Assembly (NCBI RefSeq): GCF_010682105.1
Contig: NZ_JAAGWH010000029.1
Coordinates: 1-44,066, forward strand
Direction: 5' to 3'
Source of the DNA: Modestobacter muralis
Lineage (GTDB): Bacteria; Actinomycetota; Actinomycetes; Mycobacteriales; Geodermatophilaceae
DNA: 44,066 nucleotides
Shown here: one piece after another, positions 6,838 to 14,919 of the stretch
How positions within the stretch are numbered: position 1 is the stretch's first letter
How the letters are laid out: each line of letters starts with the position of its first letter
The notes under the pieces: generated by a model
Databases searched by the model: none
Seen by the model: only the letters and a program-made list of their open reading frames with translations
What the model was told of the DNA's origin: nothing
Made by a program: the position numbers and the translations under genes

Positions 6838-8426
6838 GGGTCGGCAAGCGCGAGCAGCTGTCGCTGACCGACCGGCTGGCGGCGCTGCGCGAGGCGGTCG
6901 AGGTCGCCGACGGGCGGCTGGAGGTGCCCGAGGTCGGCCAGGCCCGGGCGCTGCTGGCCAAGGCCGGTGCCCGCGAGGCGCTCGGTGACGCCACCGTCGT
7001 GGCGCTGGCCGGGGCGACCGGCAGCGGCAAGTCCACGCTGTTCAACGCGTTGAGCGGCAGCGAGGTGAGCACGCCCGGCGTCCGCCGTCCGACCACCGGG
7101 ATCGCGCACGCCAGCGTGTGGGGCGAGCACGGCTCCGACCGGCTGCTGGACTGGCTGCAGGTGCCCCGCCGCAACCGCGTCGAGGCCGGCGACCCGGCCC
7201 TGGACGGGCTGGTGCTGCTCGACCTGCCCGACCACGACAGCGTGCGGCTGGAGAACCGGCTGGAGGTCGACCGGCTGGTGGAGCTGGTCGACGTCCTGGT
7301 CTGGGTGCTCGACCCGCAGAAGTACGCCGACGCCGCGGTGCACTCCCGCTACCTGGCCCCGCTGGCCGGGCACTCCGGTGTGCTGGTCGTCGTGCTGAAC
7401 CAGGTCGACCGCCTGGACGACGCCGCGGCCCGGGCCTGCCTGGCCGACCTGCGCGGGCTGCTCGACCGCGAGGGCCTGGGGGCCACGACCCTGCTGGCGA
7501 CGGCCGGCCGCACCGGCGCCGGGCTCCCGGAGCTGCGCGCGGAGCTGGCCCGCCGGGTCTCCGCCCGCCGCGCGGCCACCGACCGGCTGGCCGCCGACGC
7601 CCGCAGCGCCGCCGAGGCGTTGTCCGCGCACTGCGCACCCGGACTGGGACCGGATCGCAGCCTCGACCGGGACGAGCGCGAGGGCCTCACCGAGGCGCTC
7701 GCGAACGCCGCCGGGGTGCCGGCGGTGGTCAGCGCGGTCGAGCGCTCGACCCAGCGCCGGGGCGTGGCGCACACGGGCTGGCCGGTGCTGCGCTGGACGG
7801 CGAAGCTGCGGGCCGACCCGGTCCACCGGCTGCACCTGGGCAACGAGGACTCCCGGACGTCGCTGCCCCAGGCCGGGGCGGTGCAGCAGGCCACGATGAG
7901 CTCGGCGCTGCGCCGGGCCCGCGACGGCGCCGGGGACGGGCTGCCGCAGGCGTGGCGGGACGAGCTGCGCCGCACCGCGGAGGTGTCCGAGGACCGGCTG
8001 GCCGACGACCTCGACCGCGCCGTCGCCGGCACCGACCTCGGCTCGGACCGCACCCCGCTGTGGCAGCGCGCCGTCGGTGGGCTGCAGTGGGTGCTGCTGA
8101 TCATCGCGTTGGCCGGGGCGCTGTGGCTGCTCGGCCTGGTCGGGCTGGGCCTGCTGCAGCTGGACGACGTCGTCCCGCTGCCCCGGGTCGAGGGCATCCC
8201 GCTGCCCACGCTGCTGCTGGTCGGCGGGCTCCTGGCCGGGTTGCTGCTGGCGCTGGTGGCCAGACCGCTGGTCGCGATGGGCGCCAGACGCCGGGCGCGG
8301 CAGGTGCGCCGCCGGCTGCTGGACCGGGTCGGGGAGGTGGCCGAGGCGCAGGTGGTCGAGCCGCTCAGCTCGGCCCGCGCCGACCACGGCCGGTTCTGCG
8401 CCGCGGTCACCCGCGCCGGCAGCTGA
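6834..8426 (+). CDS. Dynamin-like membrane GTPase, second of a pair
   Basis: The 530-residue GTPase has G1 GATGSGKST (residues 60-68), a G2 threonine in RRPTTGI, G3 DLPD (130-133) and a complete G4 NQVD (189-192), so unlike its partner it has canonical guanine recognition. After a helical middle region, two transmembrane helices (about 418-445 and 457-478) form a hairpin. A short basic turn, ARRRARQVRRRL, follows on the cytosolic side. It overlaps the upstream gene by ATGA, so the two are made together. The most likely role is membrane remodelling or septum support, by analogy with bacterial dynamin pairs. A strong hairpin ends the unit. Confidence 0.85.
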   Translation: MRVGKREQLSLTDRLAALREAVEVADGRLEVPEVGQARALLAKAGAREALGDATVVALAGATGSGKSTLFNALSGSEVSTPGVRRPTTGIAHASVWGEHGSDRLLDWLQVPRRNRVEAGDPALDGLVLLDLPDHDSVRLENRLEVDRLVELVDVLVWVLDPQKYADAAVHSRYLAPLAGHSGVLVVVLNQVDRLDDAAARACLADLRGLLDREGLGATTLLATAGRTGAGLPELRAELARRVSARRAATDRLAADARSAAEALSAHCAPGLGPDRSLDRDEREGLTEALANAAGVPAVVSAVERSTQRRGVAHTGWPVLRWTAKLRADPVHRLHLGNEDSRTSLPQAGAVQQATMSSALRRARDGAGDGLPQAWRDELRRTAEVSEDRLADDLDRAVAGTDLGSDRTPLWQRAVGGLQWVLLIIALAGALWLLGLVGLGLLQLDDVVPLPRVEGIPLPTLLLVGGLLAGLLLALVARPLVAMGARRRARQVRRRLLDRVGEVAEAQVVEPLSSARADHGRFCAAVTRAGS

Positions 8427-8609
8427 GCGGGGTCAGCGCGGGCCGGCGCTGGGTCAGGCGGCACGGGGCTGCGCTCGCTGGCCGAGGTGCTGCTGGACGG
8501 CGTCCCAGGCGCCCCGGGTGGCGACCGGCGCCGCTCGCCGCCGTCTGCGATCCGATCGGCGGGGGACGAGCCCGGCGCGACCAGCGGACAGGTCCCCCTG
8601 CGGACGCTC

Positions 8610-8640
8610 GTGCTCTGCTCCCTGGGAGGGAGCAGAGCAC
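8610..8640. terminator. Perfect hairpin terminator between the convergent GTPase and MFS units
   Basis: A 13-bp perfect stem, GTGCTCTGCTCCC at 8610-8622 pairing with 8628-8640, has the 5-base loop TGGGA. It lies 14 bp past the end of the MFS gene (minus strand) and about 180 bp after the dynamin-like pair, so it can act on both. The 8427-8609 stretch before it shows no convincing gene. Confidence 0.8.
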
Positions 8641-8653
8641 CAGCGCGGAGAGG

Positions 8654-9916
8654 TCAGTCCCGGGCCGCGGGCCCTCGGCCGGCGGCGACCGGGATCCGCG
8701 CCGGCTCGGGGTCGGCGGCCGGGCGCCGGGCGTGCAGCAGCAGCCCGGCCACGGCCAGCAGCGCCAGCACGATGACCCCGGCGCCGTAGACCTGCGCCGT
8801 CCGCTCCAGGCCGATGTGACCGGCGGCGATGCCCGCCGCGATCGCCGGCAGGCTGAAGCCCAGGTAGCTGGCGGTGAACACCGCGGCCAGCAGCCCGGCC
8901 CGGGCATCAGGGGCGACCCCGTGGGTGACGGTGGCCATCGCGCCGAGGAAGGCGCTGCCGAAGCCGAGGCCGGAGACCACCGCGGCGGTGAAGAACAGCG
9001 CCAGCGAGCCGACGGCCAGCGCGACGATCGTGCCTGCCACCCCGGCGGCGAACACCAGCGCGCCGACGACCATCGCCCGCGCCGGGGCGACACCACGCAC
9101 GGCCAGCGAGCCCACGAGCCCGGTGCCGTTGAGCGCGAGCACGACGAGGCTGCCGACCAGGTGGTCCTGGACGCCGTAGACACCGGACACCAGCGAGGGG
9201 CCGAGCGAGGCGTACAGCCCGCCCAGTGCCCAGGTGGCGACCAGGCAGGGCAGCACGACGACGAACGCACGGCGCTGGGCCGGCAGCACGTGCACGCTCG
9301 GCCGCAGCGAGGACCGCGCGCCGGGCAGCTGCGGCGACGTCTCGGGCAGGAACACCAGCACACCGACCGCCGCGACCAGGCACAGCACGGTCAGGGCGCC
9401 GAACACCCACTCGGTGGGGGCCGGCAACCACTCGACGGCCGCGCCGGCGCCCACCGCGCCGAGCGACAGCCCGAAGCCGGGGGCCGCGGAGTTCACCAGC
9501 GGGCCCAGCGGCTTCTCGCCGCGCTGCAGGTCCAGCAGCGCGGCCCCGAACGCGCCGGTCATCGCCCCGGTCGCCAGGCCCTGCACGACCCGGGCGGCCA
9601 GCAGCCAGCCGACCCCGTCGGCGGCGAGGAAGAGCACCATCGACACCGCCTCGAGCACCAGCGCTGCAGCCAGCACCGGCCGCCGTCCCACGTGGTCGGA
9701 GAGCCCGCCCACGACCAGCAGCGACAGCAGCAGCGCGAAGACGTACACGGCGAAGACGACGGTGATCACCCCGGAGCCGAAGCCGAACCGCTCGGCGTAC
9801 ACCCGGTACAGCGGCGACGGCACCCCCGACGCGGCCAGCACCAGGACGAGCAGGACGGCGACCGTCCAGAAGGCAGCAGGACGACCGAGCTCACGACGGG
9901 GCACGACCCGGTGCAA
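8654..9916 (-). CDS. Major facilitator superfamily transporter
   Basis: The 420-residue protein has about 12 transmembrane segments. MFS motif A, GGLSDHVGRRPV (about residues 69-80), lies between helices 2 and 3. A hydrophilic central loop with LPETSPQLPGARSS separates two six-helix halves. The C-terminus ends in a short hydrophilic tail. The start is uncertain: TTG at 9916 or GTG at 9904. The gene lies 67 bp downstream of cobIJ on the same strand and could be the last gene of the cobG-cobH-cobIJ unit. A role in tetrapyrrole or cobalt handling is only a guess from position; drug efflux is equally possible. Confidence 0.85.
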   Translation of the reverse strand: MHRVVPRRELGRPAAFWTVAVLLVLVLAASGVPSPLYRVYAERFGFGSGVITVVFAVYVFALLLSLLVVGGLSDHVGRRPVLAAALVLEAVSMVLFLAADGVGWLLAARVVQGLATGAMTGAFGAALLDLQRGEKPLGPLVNSAAPGFGLSLGAVGAGAAVEWLPAPTEWVFGALTVLCLVAAVGVLVFLPETSPQLPGARSSLRPSVHVLPAQRRAFVVVLPCLVATWALGGLYASLGPSLVSGVYGVQDHLVGSLVVLALNGTGLVGSLAVRGVAPARAMVVGALVFAAGVAGTIVALAVGSLALFFTAAVVSGLGFGSAFLGAMATVTHGVAPDARAGLLAAVFTASYLGFSLPAIAAGIAAGHIGLERTAQVYGAGVIVLALLAVAGLLLHARRPAADPEPARIPVAAGRGPAARD

Positions 9917-9983
9917 GGCCCGACGAGTCGAGCCTGTTCCCCTCGGGCGGCCATGTCCGCCGACGCGGCCGCCCGGGAGGCGC

Positions 9984-11507
9984 TCAGCCGGGGTAGCGGC
10001 GGGAGGTGAAGACCCGGCCGGTGGCGGTGACCTGGGTCTGCGTCGAGCCGATCATCACCAGGCAGCGCATGTCGACCGTCGCGGGGTCGAACTCGCCGAG
10101 GGTGGTGACGGTGACCCGCTCCTCGGGCCCGCCGACGTCCCGGCCGACGACGACCACGGTCTCGGGCTTCCTGACCTCCAGCAGCGCCTGGTGCGCCTCG
10201 CCCAGCTGGTGCGGGCGGGCCTTGGACCGCGGGTTGTACAGCGCCAGCACCAGGTCGGCCGACGCCGCGGCGCGCAGCCGGTCCAGGACGACGTCCCAGG
10301 GCTTGAGGACGTCGGACAGCGAGATGACCGCGAAGTCGTGGCCGAGCGGCGCCCCGACGCGGGAGGCCACCGCCTGCGCCGCGGTCAGCCCGGGCAGCAC
10401 CCGCACCTCGACGTCGGCGTACTCCGGCTGAGCGGCGACCTCGAGCACGGCCGCCGCCATCGCGAAGACGCCCGGGTCGCCGCTGGAGACCACCGCCACC
10501 CGCCGTCCGGACTGCGCCAGCTGCAGCGCGTGCGCGGCCCGCTCGGCCTCGACCCGGTTGTCGCTGGGGTACCGGGTCTGCCGCGGGTTGGCCGGCACCC
10601 GGTCCAGGTAGGGGCCGTAGCCGACCAGGTCGTCGGCGCCGGCGAGGGCCTCGGCCGCCTCAGGTGTGGTCCAGCTGCGCTGCCCGGGGCCCAGCCCGAC
10701 GACGACGACCTCGCCGACGCGCGGCTCGGCGTCCTCGGTGCGCTCCGGGTCGTTGCCCGGGCCGGTCAGCTCGCTGGGCAGCAGCGCCAGGGAGAAGTAG
10801 GGCACGGTGTCCGGGTCGACCTCGGCCAGCGGCAGGATGCGCTGCCGGTCGGTGGTGGCCCGCTCCACGTAGAAGGCCCGGTCGAGCACGCCGGCGGCGT
10901 CGAAGGCCTCGCGCACGCCGCGGAACGTGCGGCCCAGCTTCATCACCGCCGCGGAGTCGGTGGTGGCCAGCCACTCGGCGAGCTCGTCGGGGGGCAGCGT
11001 GCCGGGCAGCACGGTGAGCACCTCGTCGCGCTCCACCAGCGGCCGGCCCAGCACCGCGGCGGCGCCGCTGACGCTGGTCACGCCGGGCACCACCTCGGTC
11101 GGGTACCGGTGCGCGAGCCGCTTGTGCATGTGCATGTACGAGCCGTAGAAGAACGGGTCGCCCTCGGCCAGCACCACGACGTCCCGCCCGGCGTCCAGGT
11201 GTGCGGCCAGCCGGGCGGCGGCGGCCTCGTAGAACTCGTCGATCGCGCCCTGGTAGCCGCCGGGGTGGTCGGTGGTCTCGGTGGTGACCGGGTAGACCAG
11301 CAGCTCCTCGACCTGGCCCTCGCGCAGGTACGGCGCGGCCAGCGCGCGGGCGACCGAGCGACCGTGCTGCGCCGCGTGGAAGGCCACGACGTCGGCGGCC
11401 CCGATCAGCCGGGCGGCCTTGACCGTCACCAGCTCCGGGTCACCGGGCCCCAGCCCGACCCCGTACAGCCGCCCCGACGGGCCATGTCGGCCAACATGGC
11501 CGGTCAT
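9984..11507 (-). CDS. cobIJ: CobIJ fusion: precorrin-2 C20-methyltransferase / precorrin-3B C17-methyltransferase
   Basis: The 507-residue fusion joins two tetrapyrrole methylase domains. Residues about 12-245 are CobI-like: [33 protein letters not shown] and [13 protein letters not shown]. Residues about 270-500 are CobJ-like: [28 protein letters not shown] and the C-terminal [14 protein letters not shown]. CobI methylates C20 of precorrin-2. CobJ methylates C17 and contracts the ring to precorrin-4, using the CobG product in between. The ATG start at 11507 overlaps the cobH stop by ATGA. The same fusion and cobG-cobH-cobIJ order occur in mycobacteria. Confidence 0.96.
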   Translation of the reverse strand: MTGHVGRHGPSGRLYGVGLGPGDPELVTVKAARLIGAADVVAFHAAQHGRSVARALAAPYLREGQVEELLVYPVTTETTDHPGGYQGAIDEFYEAAAARLAAHLDAGRDVVVLAEGDPFFYGSYMHMHKRLAHRYPTEVVPGVTSVSGAAAVLGRPLVERDEVLTVLPGTLPPDELAEWLATTDSAAVMKLGRTFRGVREAFDAAGVLDRAFYVERATTDRQRILPLAEVDPDTVPYFSLALLPSELTGPGNDPERTEDAEPRVGEVVVVGLGPGQRSWTTPEAAEALAGADDLVGYGPYLDRVPANPRQTRYPSDNRVEAERAAHALQLAQSGRRVAVVSSGDPGVFAMAAAVLEVAAQPEYADVEVRVLPGLTAAQAVASRVGAPLGHDFAVISLSDVLKPWDVVLDRLRAAASADLVLALYNPRSKARPHQLGEAHQALLEVRKPETVVVVGRDVGGPEERVTVTTLGEFDPATVDMRCLVMIGSTQTQVTATGRVFTSRRYPG

Positions 11508-12124
11508 TCGACGGTGCTCGCGATCGCGTTGACGGCGGCAGCGGTGATCGCGCTGCCCCCGCGGCGGCCGCGGACGACGAGGAACTCCAGGTCGGCCTCG
11601 GCCAGGGCGTCCTTGGACTCGACCGCGCCGATGAAGCCGACGGGGATGCCGACCACGGCGGCCGGCCGCGGGGCGCCGTCGCGGACCATCTCCAGCAGGT
11701 GGAACAGCGCGGTGGGCGCGTTGCCGATCGCCACCACGGCGCCGTCGAGCCGGTCGCCCCACAGGTGCATCGCCGCGGCGGTGCGGGTGGTGCCCAGCTC
11801 GCGGGCGAGTGCCGGGGTGCGGGGGTCGTTGAGGGTGCAGACGACGTCGTTGTCCTTGGGCAGCCGCTTGCGGGTCACCCCGGAGGCCACCATCTGCGCG
11901 TCGCACAGCACCGGGGCGCCGGCGTCCAGCGCCTCCCGGGCGCGGGTGACGACGTCGGGGGAGAAGTCGATGTCGGTGGTCAGGTCGACCTGGCCGCAGG
12001 CGTGGATCATCCGCACGGCCACCTGGGCGACGTCCTCGGGGAAGCGCGACAGGTCGGCCTCGGCCCGGATGGTGGCGAAGGAGCGGCGGTAGATCTCGGC
12101 GCCGTCGTGCTCGTACTCGTACAT
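11504..12124 (-). CDS. cobH: Precorrin-8X methylmutase
   Basis: The 206-residue protein of the CobH/CbiC family moves the methyl group from C11 to C12 of precorrin-8X to give hydrogenobyrinate. It carries the family blocks [26 protein letters not shown] with the catalytic histidine, [16 protein letters not shown] and [14 protein letters not shown], and ends [16 protein letters not shown]. The ATG shares one base with the cobG stop upstream, and its own stop overlaps cobIJ. Together these show tight coupling in a cobG-cobH-cobIJ operon. Confidence 0.96.
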   Translation of the reverse strand: MYEYEHDGAEIYRRSFATIRAEADLSRFPEDVAQVAVRMIHACGQVDLTTDIDFSPDVVTRAREALDAGAPVLCDAQMVASGVTRKRLPKDNDVVCTLNDPRTPALARELGTTRTAAAMHLWGDRLDGAVVAIGNAPTALFHLLEMVRDGAPRPAAVVGIPVGFIGAVESKDALAEADLEFLVVRGRRGGSAITAAAVNAIASTVE

Positions 12125-13302
12125 CAGCCCTCTTCGATCCGGTAACCGCTCGCGGTGGCGACGACGTCGACCACGTCGCCCTGGGGCCGTCCGCACCGGC
12201 GCTCGCACCCGACCCAGTGCTGACGGGCGCCGCCGGCGGGCAGTGCGCGGGAGCCGACGGCGGCGACGGCGTCGGCGCGGACGTCGGCCAGCGACCTGGC
12301 GCACCCCCGGCCCGCGCAGGTGGTGACCCGCAGCCAGGGGCTGGCCTCGTCGAACACCATGCCGGTGCGGAACAGGTCGACGGCGGTGTCGTCGACGGCG
12401 TCCTCGGCGAGGTCGGGGACGACGACGCTGCGCCACGGGGTCAGCTGCACCTGCCCGGTGCGGTCGGCCAGCAGCTCGGCCTGCGCGGCGGTGAGCCGGC
12501 CCAGCGGCAGGACGCCGATCAGCGCCGTGCGGCCGTCGACCTGGCTGGCGGCGCCCACCGGGCCCATGACCGGCGCGGGCGGGACGGCGACCGGCGCCTC
12601 GCGCGGCCCGTCGAGGCGGGCGGCGACCCGGGCGGGGCCGTCGGTGAGCTCGGTGACCCGCCAGGCGGTCGAGCCCTGCGCGGCCCGCTCGGCGAGGAAG
12701 GCGCGGGCGGCGGCCAGGGCGAGCAGGACGGCGTCGTCGCCGGTGGCGCGCAGGCCGGAGTCGGTGCCGCCGACGAGCAGGGCGACCCGGTCGGGGGCCA
12801 GCGCCAGCAGGCCGACGTCCCCGGCGAACCCGGCGACGTCACCGCGGCCGTCGTCGAAGGTGGCCAGGAAGCGCCCGGGCAGCTCGGCGAGCGAGGGGTC
12901 GGCGCGCAGGCCGGCGTCGAAGAGGGTCACCCAGCGGCCGGCGTCGGCGTGCCCCTCGCCGTCCCGGCCGGAGAGGGTGCTGGCCAGGACGTTGCGGGCG
13001 CGCTCGTGGGTGTCGCTGGGCAGCAGCCCGGCGTCGGCGAGCCGGGCGCCGAGCTGGTCCTGGGTGCCCTGCTGCAGGCCGCGCAGCTGCAGGTTGCCGC
13101 GGCTGGTCAGCTCCAGGTGCCCGTCGCCCAGCTCGCGGGCCGCGGCGGCGAGGACGCGCAGCTGGAGTGCGGTCAGCACCCCGCCGGGGACGCGGACCCG
13201 GGCCAGCTCGCCGTCGGCGGCCGAGTGGGTCTGCAGCGCCCCGGGGCAGGCGTCGACCCGGTCGCGCACGGGCGCGGAGGCGGGGGGCTGGAGGGAGGAC
13301 AT
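12124..13302 (-). CDS. cobG: Precorrin-3B synthase (oxygen-dependent)
   Basis: The 392-residue protein belongs to the nitrite/sulfite-reductase-like CobG family. CobG hydroxylates C20 of precorrin-3A with molecular oxygen and forms the gamma-lactone, the step that defines the aerobic cobalamin route. The N-terminal half has [13 protein letters not shown], typical of the sirohaem-reductase repeat. The C-terminal [12 protein letters not shown] and [14 protein letters not shown] hold four cysteines for the [4Fe-4S] cluster. The ATG at 13302 has only a weak ribosome site. The 62 bp upstream of it show no riboswitch core. It is the first gene of the cobG-cobH-cobIJ unit. Confidence 0.95.
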   Translation of the reverse strand: MSSLQPPASAPVRDRVDACPGALQTHSAADGELARVRVPGGVLTALQLRVLAAAARELGDGHLELTSRGNLQLRGLQQGTQDQLGARLADAGLLPSDTHERARNVLASTLSGRDGEGHADAGRWVTLFDAGLRADPSLAELPGRFLATFDDGRGDVAGFAGDVGLLALAPDRVALLVGGTDSGLRATGDDAVLLALAAARAFLAERAAQGSTAWRVTELTDGPARVAARLDGPREAPVAVPPAPVMGPVGAASQVDGRTALIGVLPLGRLTAAQAELLADRTGQVQLTPWRSVVVPDLAEDAVDDTAVDLFRTGMVFDEASPWLRVTTCAGRGCARSLADVRADAVAAVGSRALPAGGARQHWVGCERRCGRPQGDVVDVVATASGYRIEEG

Positions 13303-13364
13303 GGCGCCCGCGAGGTTACGTCCACCCCGCCACCCCGCCGCCGCCCCGTGGGCGGTCGGGGGTC

Positions 13365-14048
13365 TCAGCCGACCATCGGCCGGTCGTAGGACATCCACAC
13401 CGTGCGGCGGGCGGAGCGGCTGCGGACCTTGGCCATCGCCTGCACGCGGGCGAGCTGGTCGGCGGTGGCGCGGTGCTCGACGACGGCGAGCTCGGCCGCG
13501 CGCATGGCGCGCTCCGCGGCCTCCTCGGCCGGGGTCTCGGGCAGCTCCGGGCTCTCCATGACCTCCTCGCCGGCATCCTGGGCACCGCGGTAGGGGCTGT
13601 CGTCGGGGAGGTTGCCGCTGACCCGGCCGTAGGCACCCAGGGTCAGCAGGACCAGCCCGGCACAGATGGAGAAGATGACGTTGGCGACGGAGAAGGCCAG
13701 GAAGTTCCAGTCGGTCTCCAGCAGCGCCAGGTTGATCAGGGCCGAGGCGATGAACAGGGCGCCGATGACCAGCATGATCGTCGAGGCGGTGCGCGAGCCG
13801 CGGACGGCGGCGACCACCAGCACCGCTGCGGTGAGCAGCGAGATGGTCGACAGCAGGCCGTTGGACGACAGGCCGGCGATGCGCTCGCCGTCGGTGGAGA
13901 AGTAGTCGAGGCCGTCGAGCAGCCCGAGGACGCCGAACGCGGCGATCACCGCGGCGACGACGAGGGCACCGATCCGGTGGACGACGGTGACGCGGGTCCT
14001 CTCCTCGGCGGGGGAGGACCACTTCGGCAGGTGCAGGGTGTGGGTCAT
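13365..14048 (-). CDS. DUF4383-like membrane protein with cytoplasmic helical tail
   Basis: The 227-residue protein has four transmembrane segments (about 25-46, 62-82, 89-109 and 118-139). A 70-residue charged tail rich in Glu, Ala and Arg follows (ESPELPETPAEEAAERAMRA), likely helical and cytoplasmic. The membrane part matches the uncharacterised DUF4383 family of actinobacteria. ATG 14048 has GGAG 6 bases upstream; a GTG directly before it (14051) is too close. The 3' end lies 62 bp before cobG on the same strand, but the operon link is uncertain. No function is known. Confidence 0.75.
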   Translation of the reverse strand: MTHTLHLPKWSSPAEERTRVTVVHRIGALVVAAVIAAFGVLGLLDGLDYFSTDGERIAGLSSNGLLSTISLLTAAVLVVAAVRGSRTASTIMLVIGALFIASALINLALLETDWNFLAFSVANVIFSICAGLVLLTLGAYGRVSGNLPDDSPYRGAQDAGEEVMESPELPETPAEEAAERAMRAAELAVVEHRATADQLARVQAMAKVRSRSARRTVWMSYDRPMVG

Positions 14049-14239
14049 CACGGACTCCGGGGGAGGAGCGGGCGCCGGGCCGGTCGGCGTCGGCGGGCGG
14101 TCCCTACCCAGTTAGATGGCACACAACTCGACGACGCGCCAGAAAATTGTCGTTGCGTGGTGGAACGAGTGCGCTGTGTGGTCGGCGGTCGGGAAGGGCG
14201 ACGGGTCCCGCGCTGTTGGGGGCCGGTGGAAGGAGCGTC

Positions 14240-14581
14240 ATGACCAACCCCACGCCCCAGCACCGCCCCGTCGACCTGCACTCGGAGTACCTGCGCGCCG
14301 ACCTGTTCCTCGCCGTCGACCAGCCCGTCGAGGCCGCCAGGGTCCTCGCCCCGCTGGTCGAGGCGGAGCCGGCGAACCAGGCCGCGCTCGAGCTGCTGGC
14401 CCGCAGCTACTTCCGCTCCGCGCAGCTGACCCGCGCCGAGGAGACCCTCACCCGGCTGGTCGAGCTCGCCCCGGCCAACGGCTGGGCCCGCCGCGCGCTG
14501 GCCCGCACGCTGGAGCGGCAGAGCCGGGCGCCCGAGGCCGTCGCGCACCACCGGGTGGCCGACGCCCTCGGCGTCGCCTGA
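14240..14581 (+). CDS. Small tetratricopeptide-repeat protein
   Basis: The 113-residue soluble protein is made of about two and a half TPR helical hairpins. Examples are FLAVDQPVEAARVLAPLVEAEP and ARSYFRSAQLTRAEETL, followed by a third A/L-rich pair. Conserved small residues and a proline sit at repeat ends. Start ATG 14240 has GGAAGGAG just upstream. Such small TPR proteins are usually protein-binding adaptors, but no partner is suggested by the neighbours. A strong hairpin terminator starts 16 bp after the stop, so it is a single-gene unit. It is divergent from the DUF4383 gene across an AT-richer region likely to hold both promoters. Confidence 0.8.
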   Translation: MTNPTPQHRPVDLHSEYLRADLFLAVDQPVEAARVLAPLVEAEPANQAALELLARSYFRSAQLTRAEETLTRLVELAPANGWARRALARTLERQSRAPEAVAHHRVADALGVA

Positions 14582-14596
14582 CCCCACCGCACACCC

Positions 14597-14646
14597 GCAG
14601 ACGGTCGAGCCCTGCCCCCACTCGGGGGCAGCGCTCGACCGTCTGC
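14597..14646 (+). terminator. Two-tier hairpin terminator after the TPR gene
   Basis: A 14-bp perfect outer stem (14597-14610 with 14633-14646, GCAGACGGTCGAGC and its complement) encloses a second 7-bp stem, TGCCCCC/GGGGGCA, with loop ACTC. It sits just after the TPR stop. Confidence 0.8.
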
Positions 14647-14919
14647 GCCATCGGGACGAGGCCGGACGCAGCAGGTGGGCGCCTCGTCGAGGTGGGGTGG
14701 CCGACTACGAGACCCGCCTCGGCGAGGCGGCGCGAGGCGGCGCGAGGCCGCCCGGCAGCCGGTGGGTGCCGGCGTCGGGTCCGCCCCCGGCGGGCCCCGG
14801 CGGGCCCCGCGGACGACACGCTGCCCGAACCGGACATTTGCGCTCACTGATTGACCGCAGAACGCACAGGAGTGCACGCTTCCGCGCACAACAACTGCAC
14901 GATCTCCGAGAGGGTCACA
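14647..14919. other. Intergenic region before the GH43 gene, with short GC repeats and a probable promoter
   Basis: No gene is supported here. Around 14722-14752 a unit near GCGAGGCGGC recurs three times (low-complexity repeat), and CGGCGGGCCC-like runs follow at 14787-14808. From 14832 the composition becomes much less GC-rich (ACATTTGCGCTCACTGATTG), which is where I would place the promoter or operator of the GH43 gene. No clear -10/-35 pair can be fixed. GAGAGGG at 14908-14914 is the ribosome site. Confidence 0.5.

Noticed and set aside
8454-8610. Short minus-strand frame ending TRGAWDAVQQHLGQRAQPRAA, a plausible-looking protein tail
   Set aside because: No start codon with a ribosome site is visible and the segment is cut by the 8610-8640 hairpin. 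It may be a decayed gene end, but support is too weak to list.
9766-9954. A 62-aa minus-strand frame at the start of the MFS gene, beginning MAARGEQARLVG
   Set aside because: It is out of frame with the transporter and lies over its first helices. It is probably a shadow, though its ATG and GAGGGG show why the MFS start is uncertain.
13303-13364. A second cobalamin riboswitch upstream of cobG
   Set aside because: The gap is 62 bp of GC-rich sequence with no B12 box or P1-type pairing.
14722-14752. GCGAGGCGGC tandem words as a CRISPR-like or binding-site array
   Set aside because: The units are about 10 bp, imperfect and without spacers. This is simple low-complexity GC sequence.
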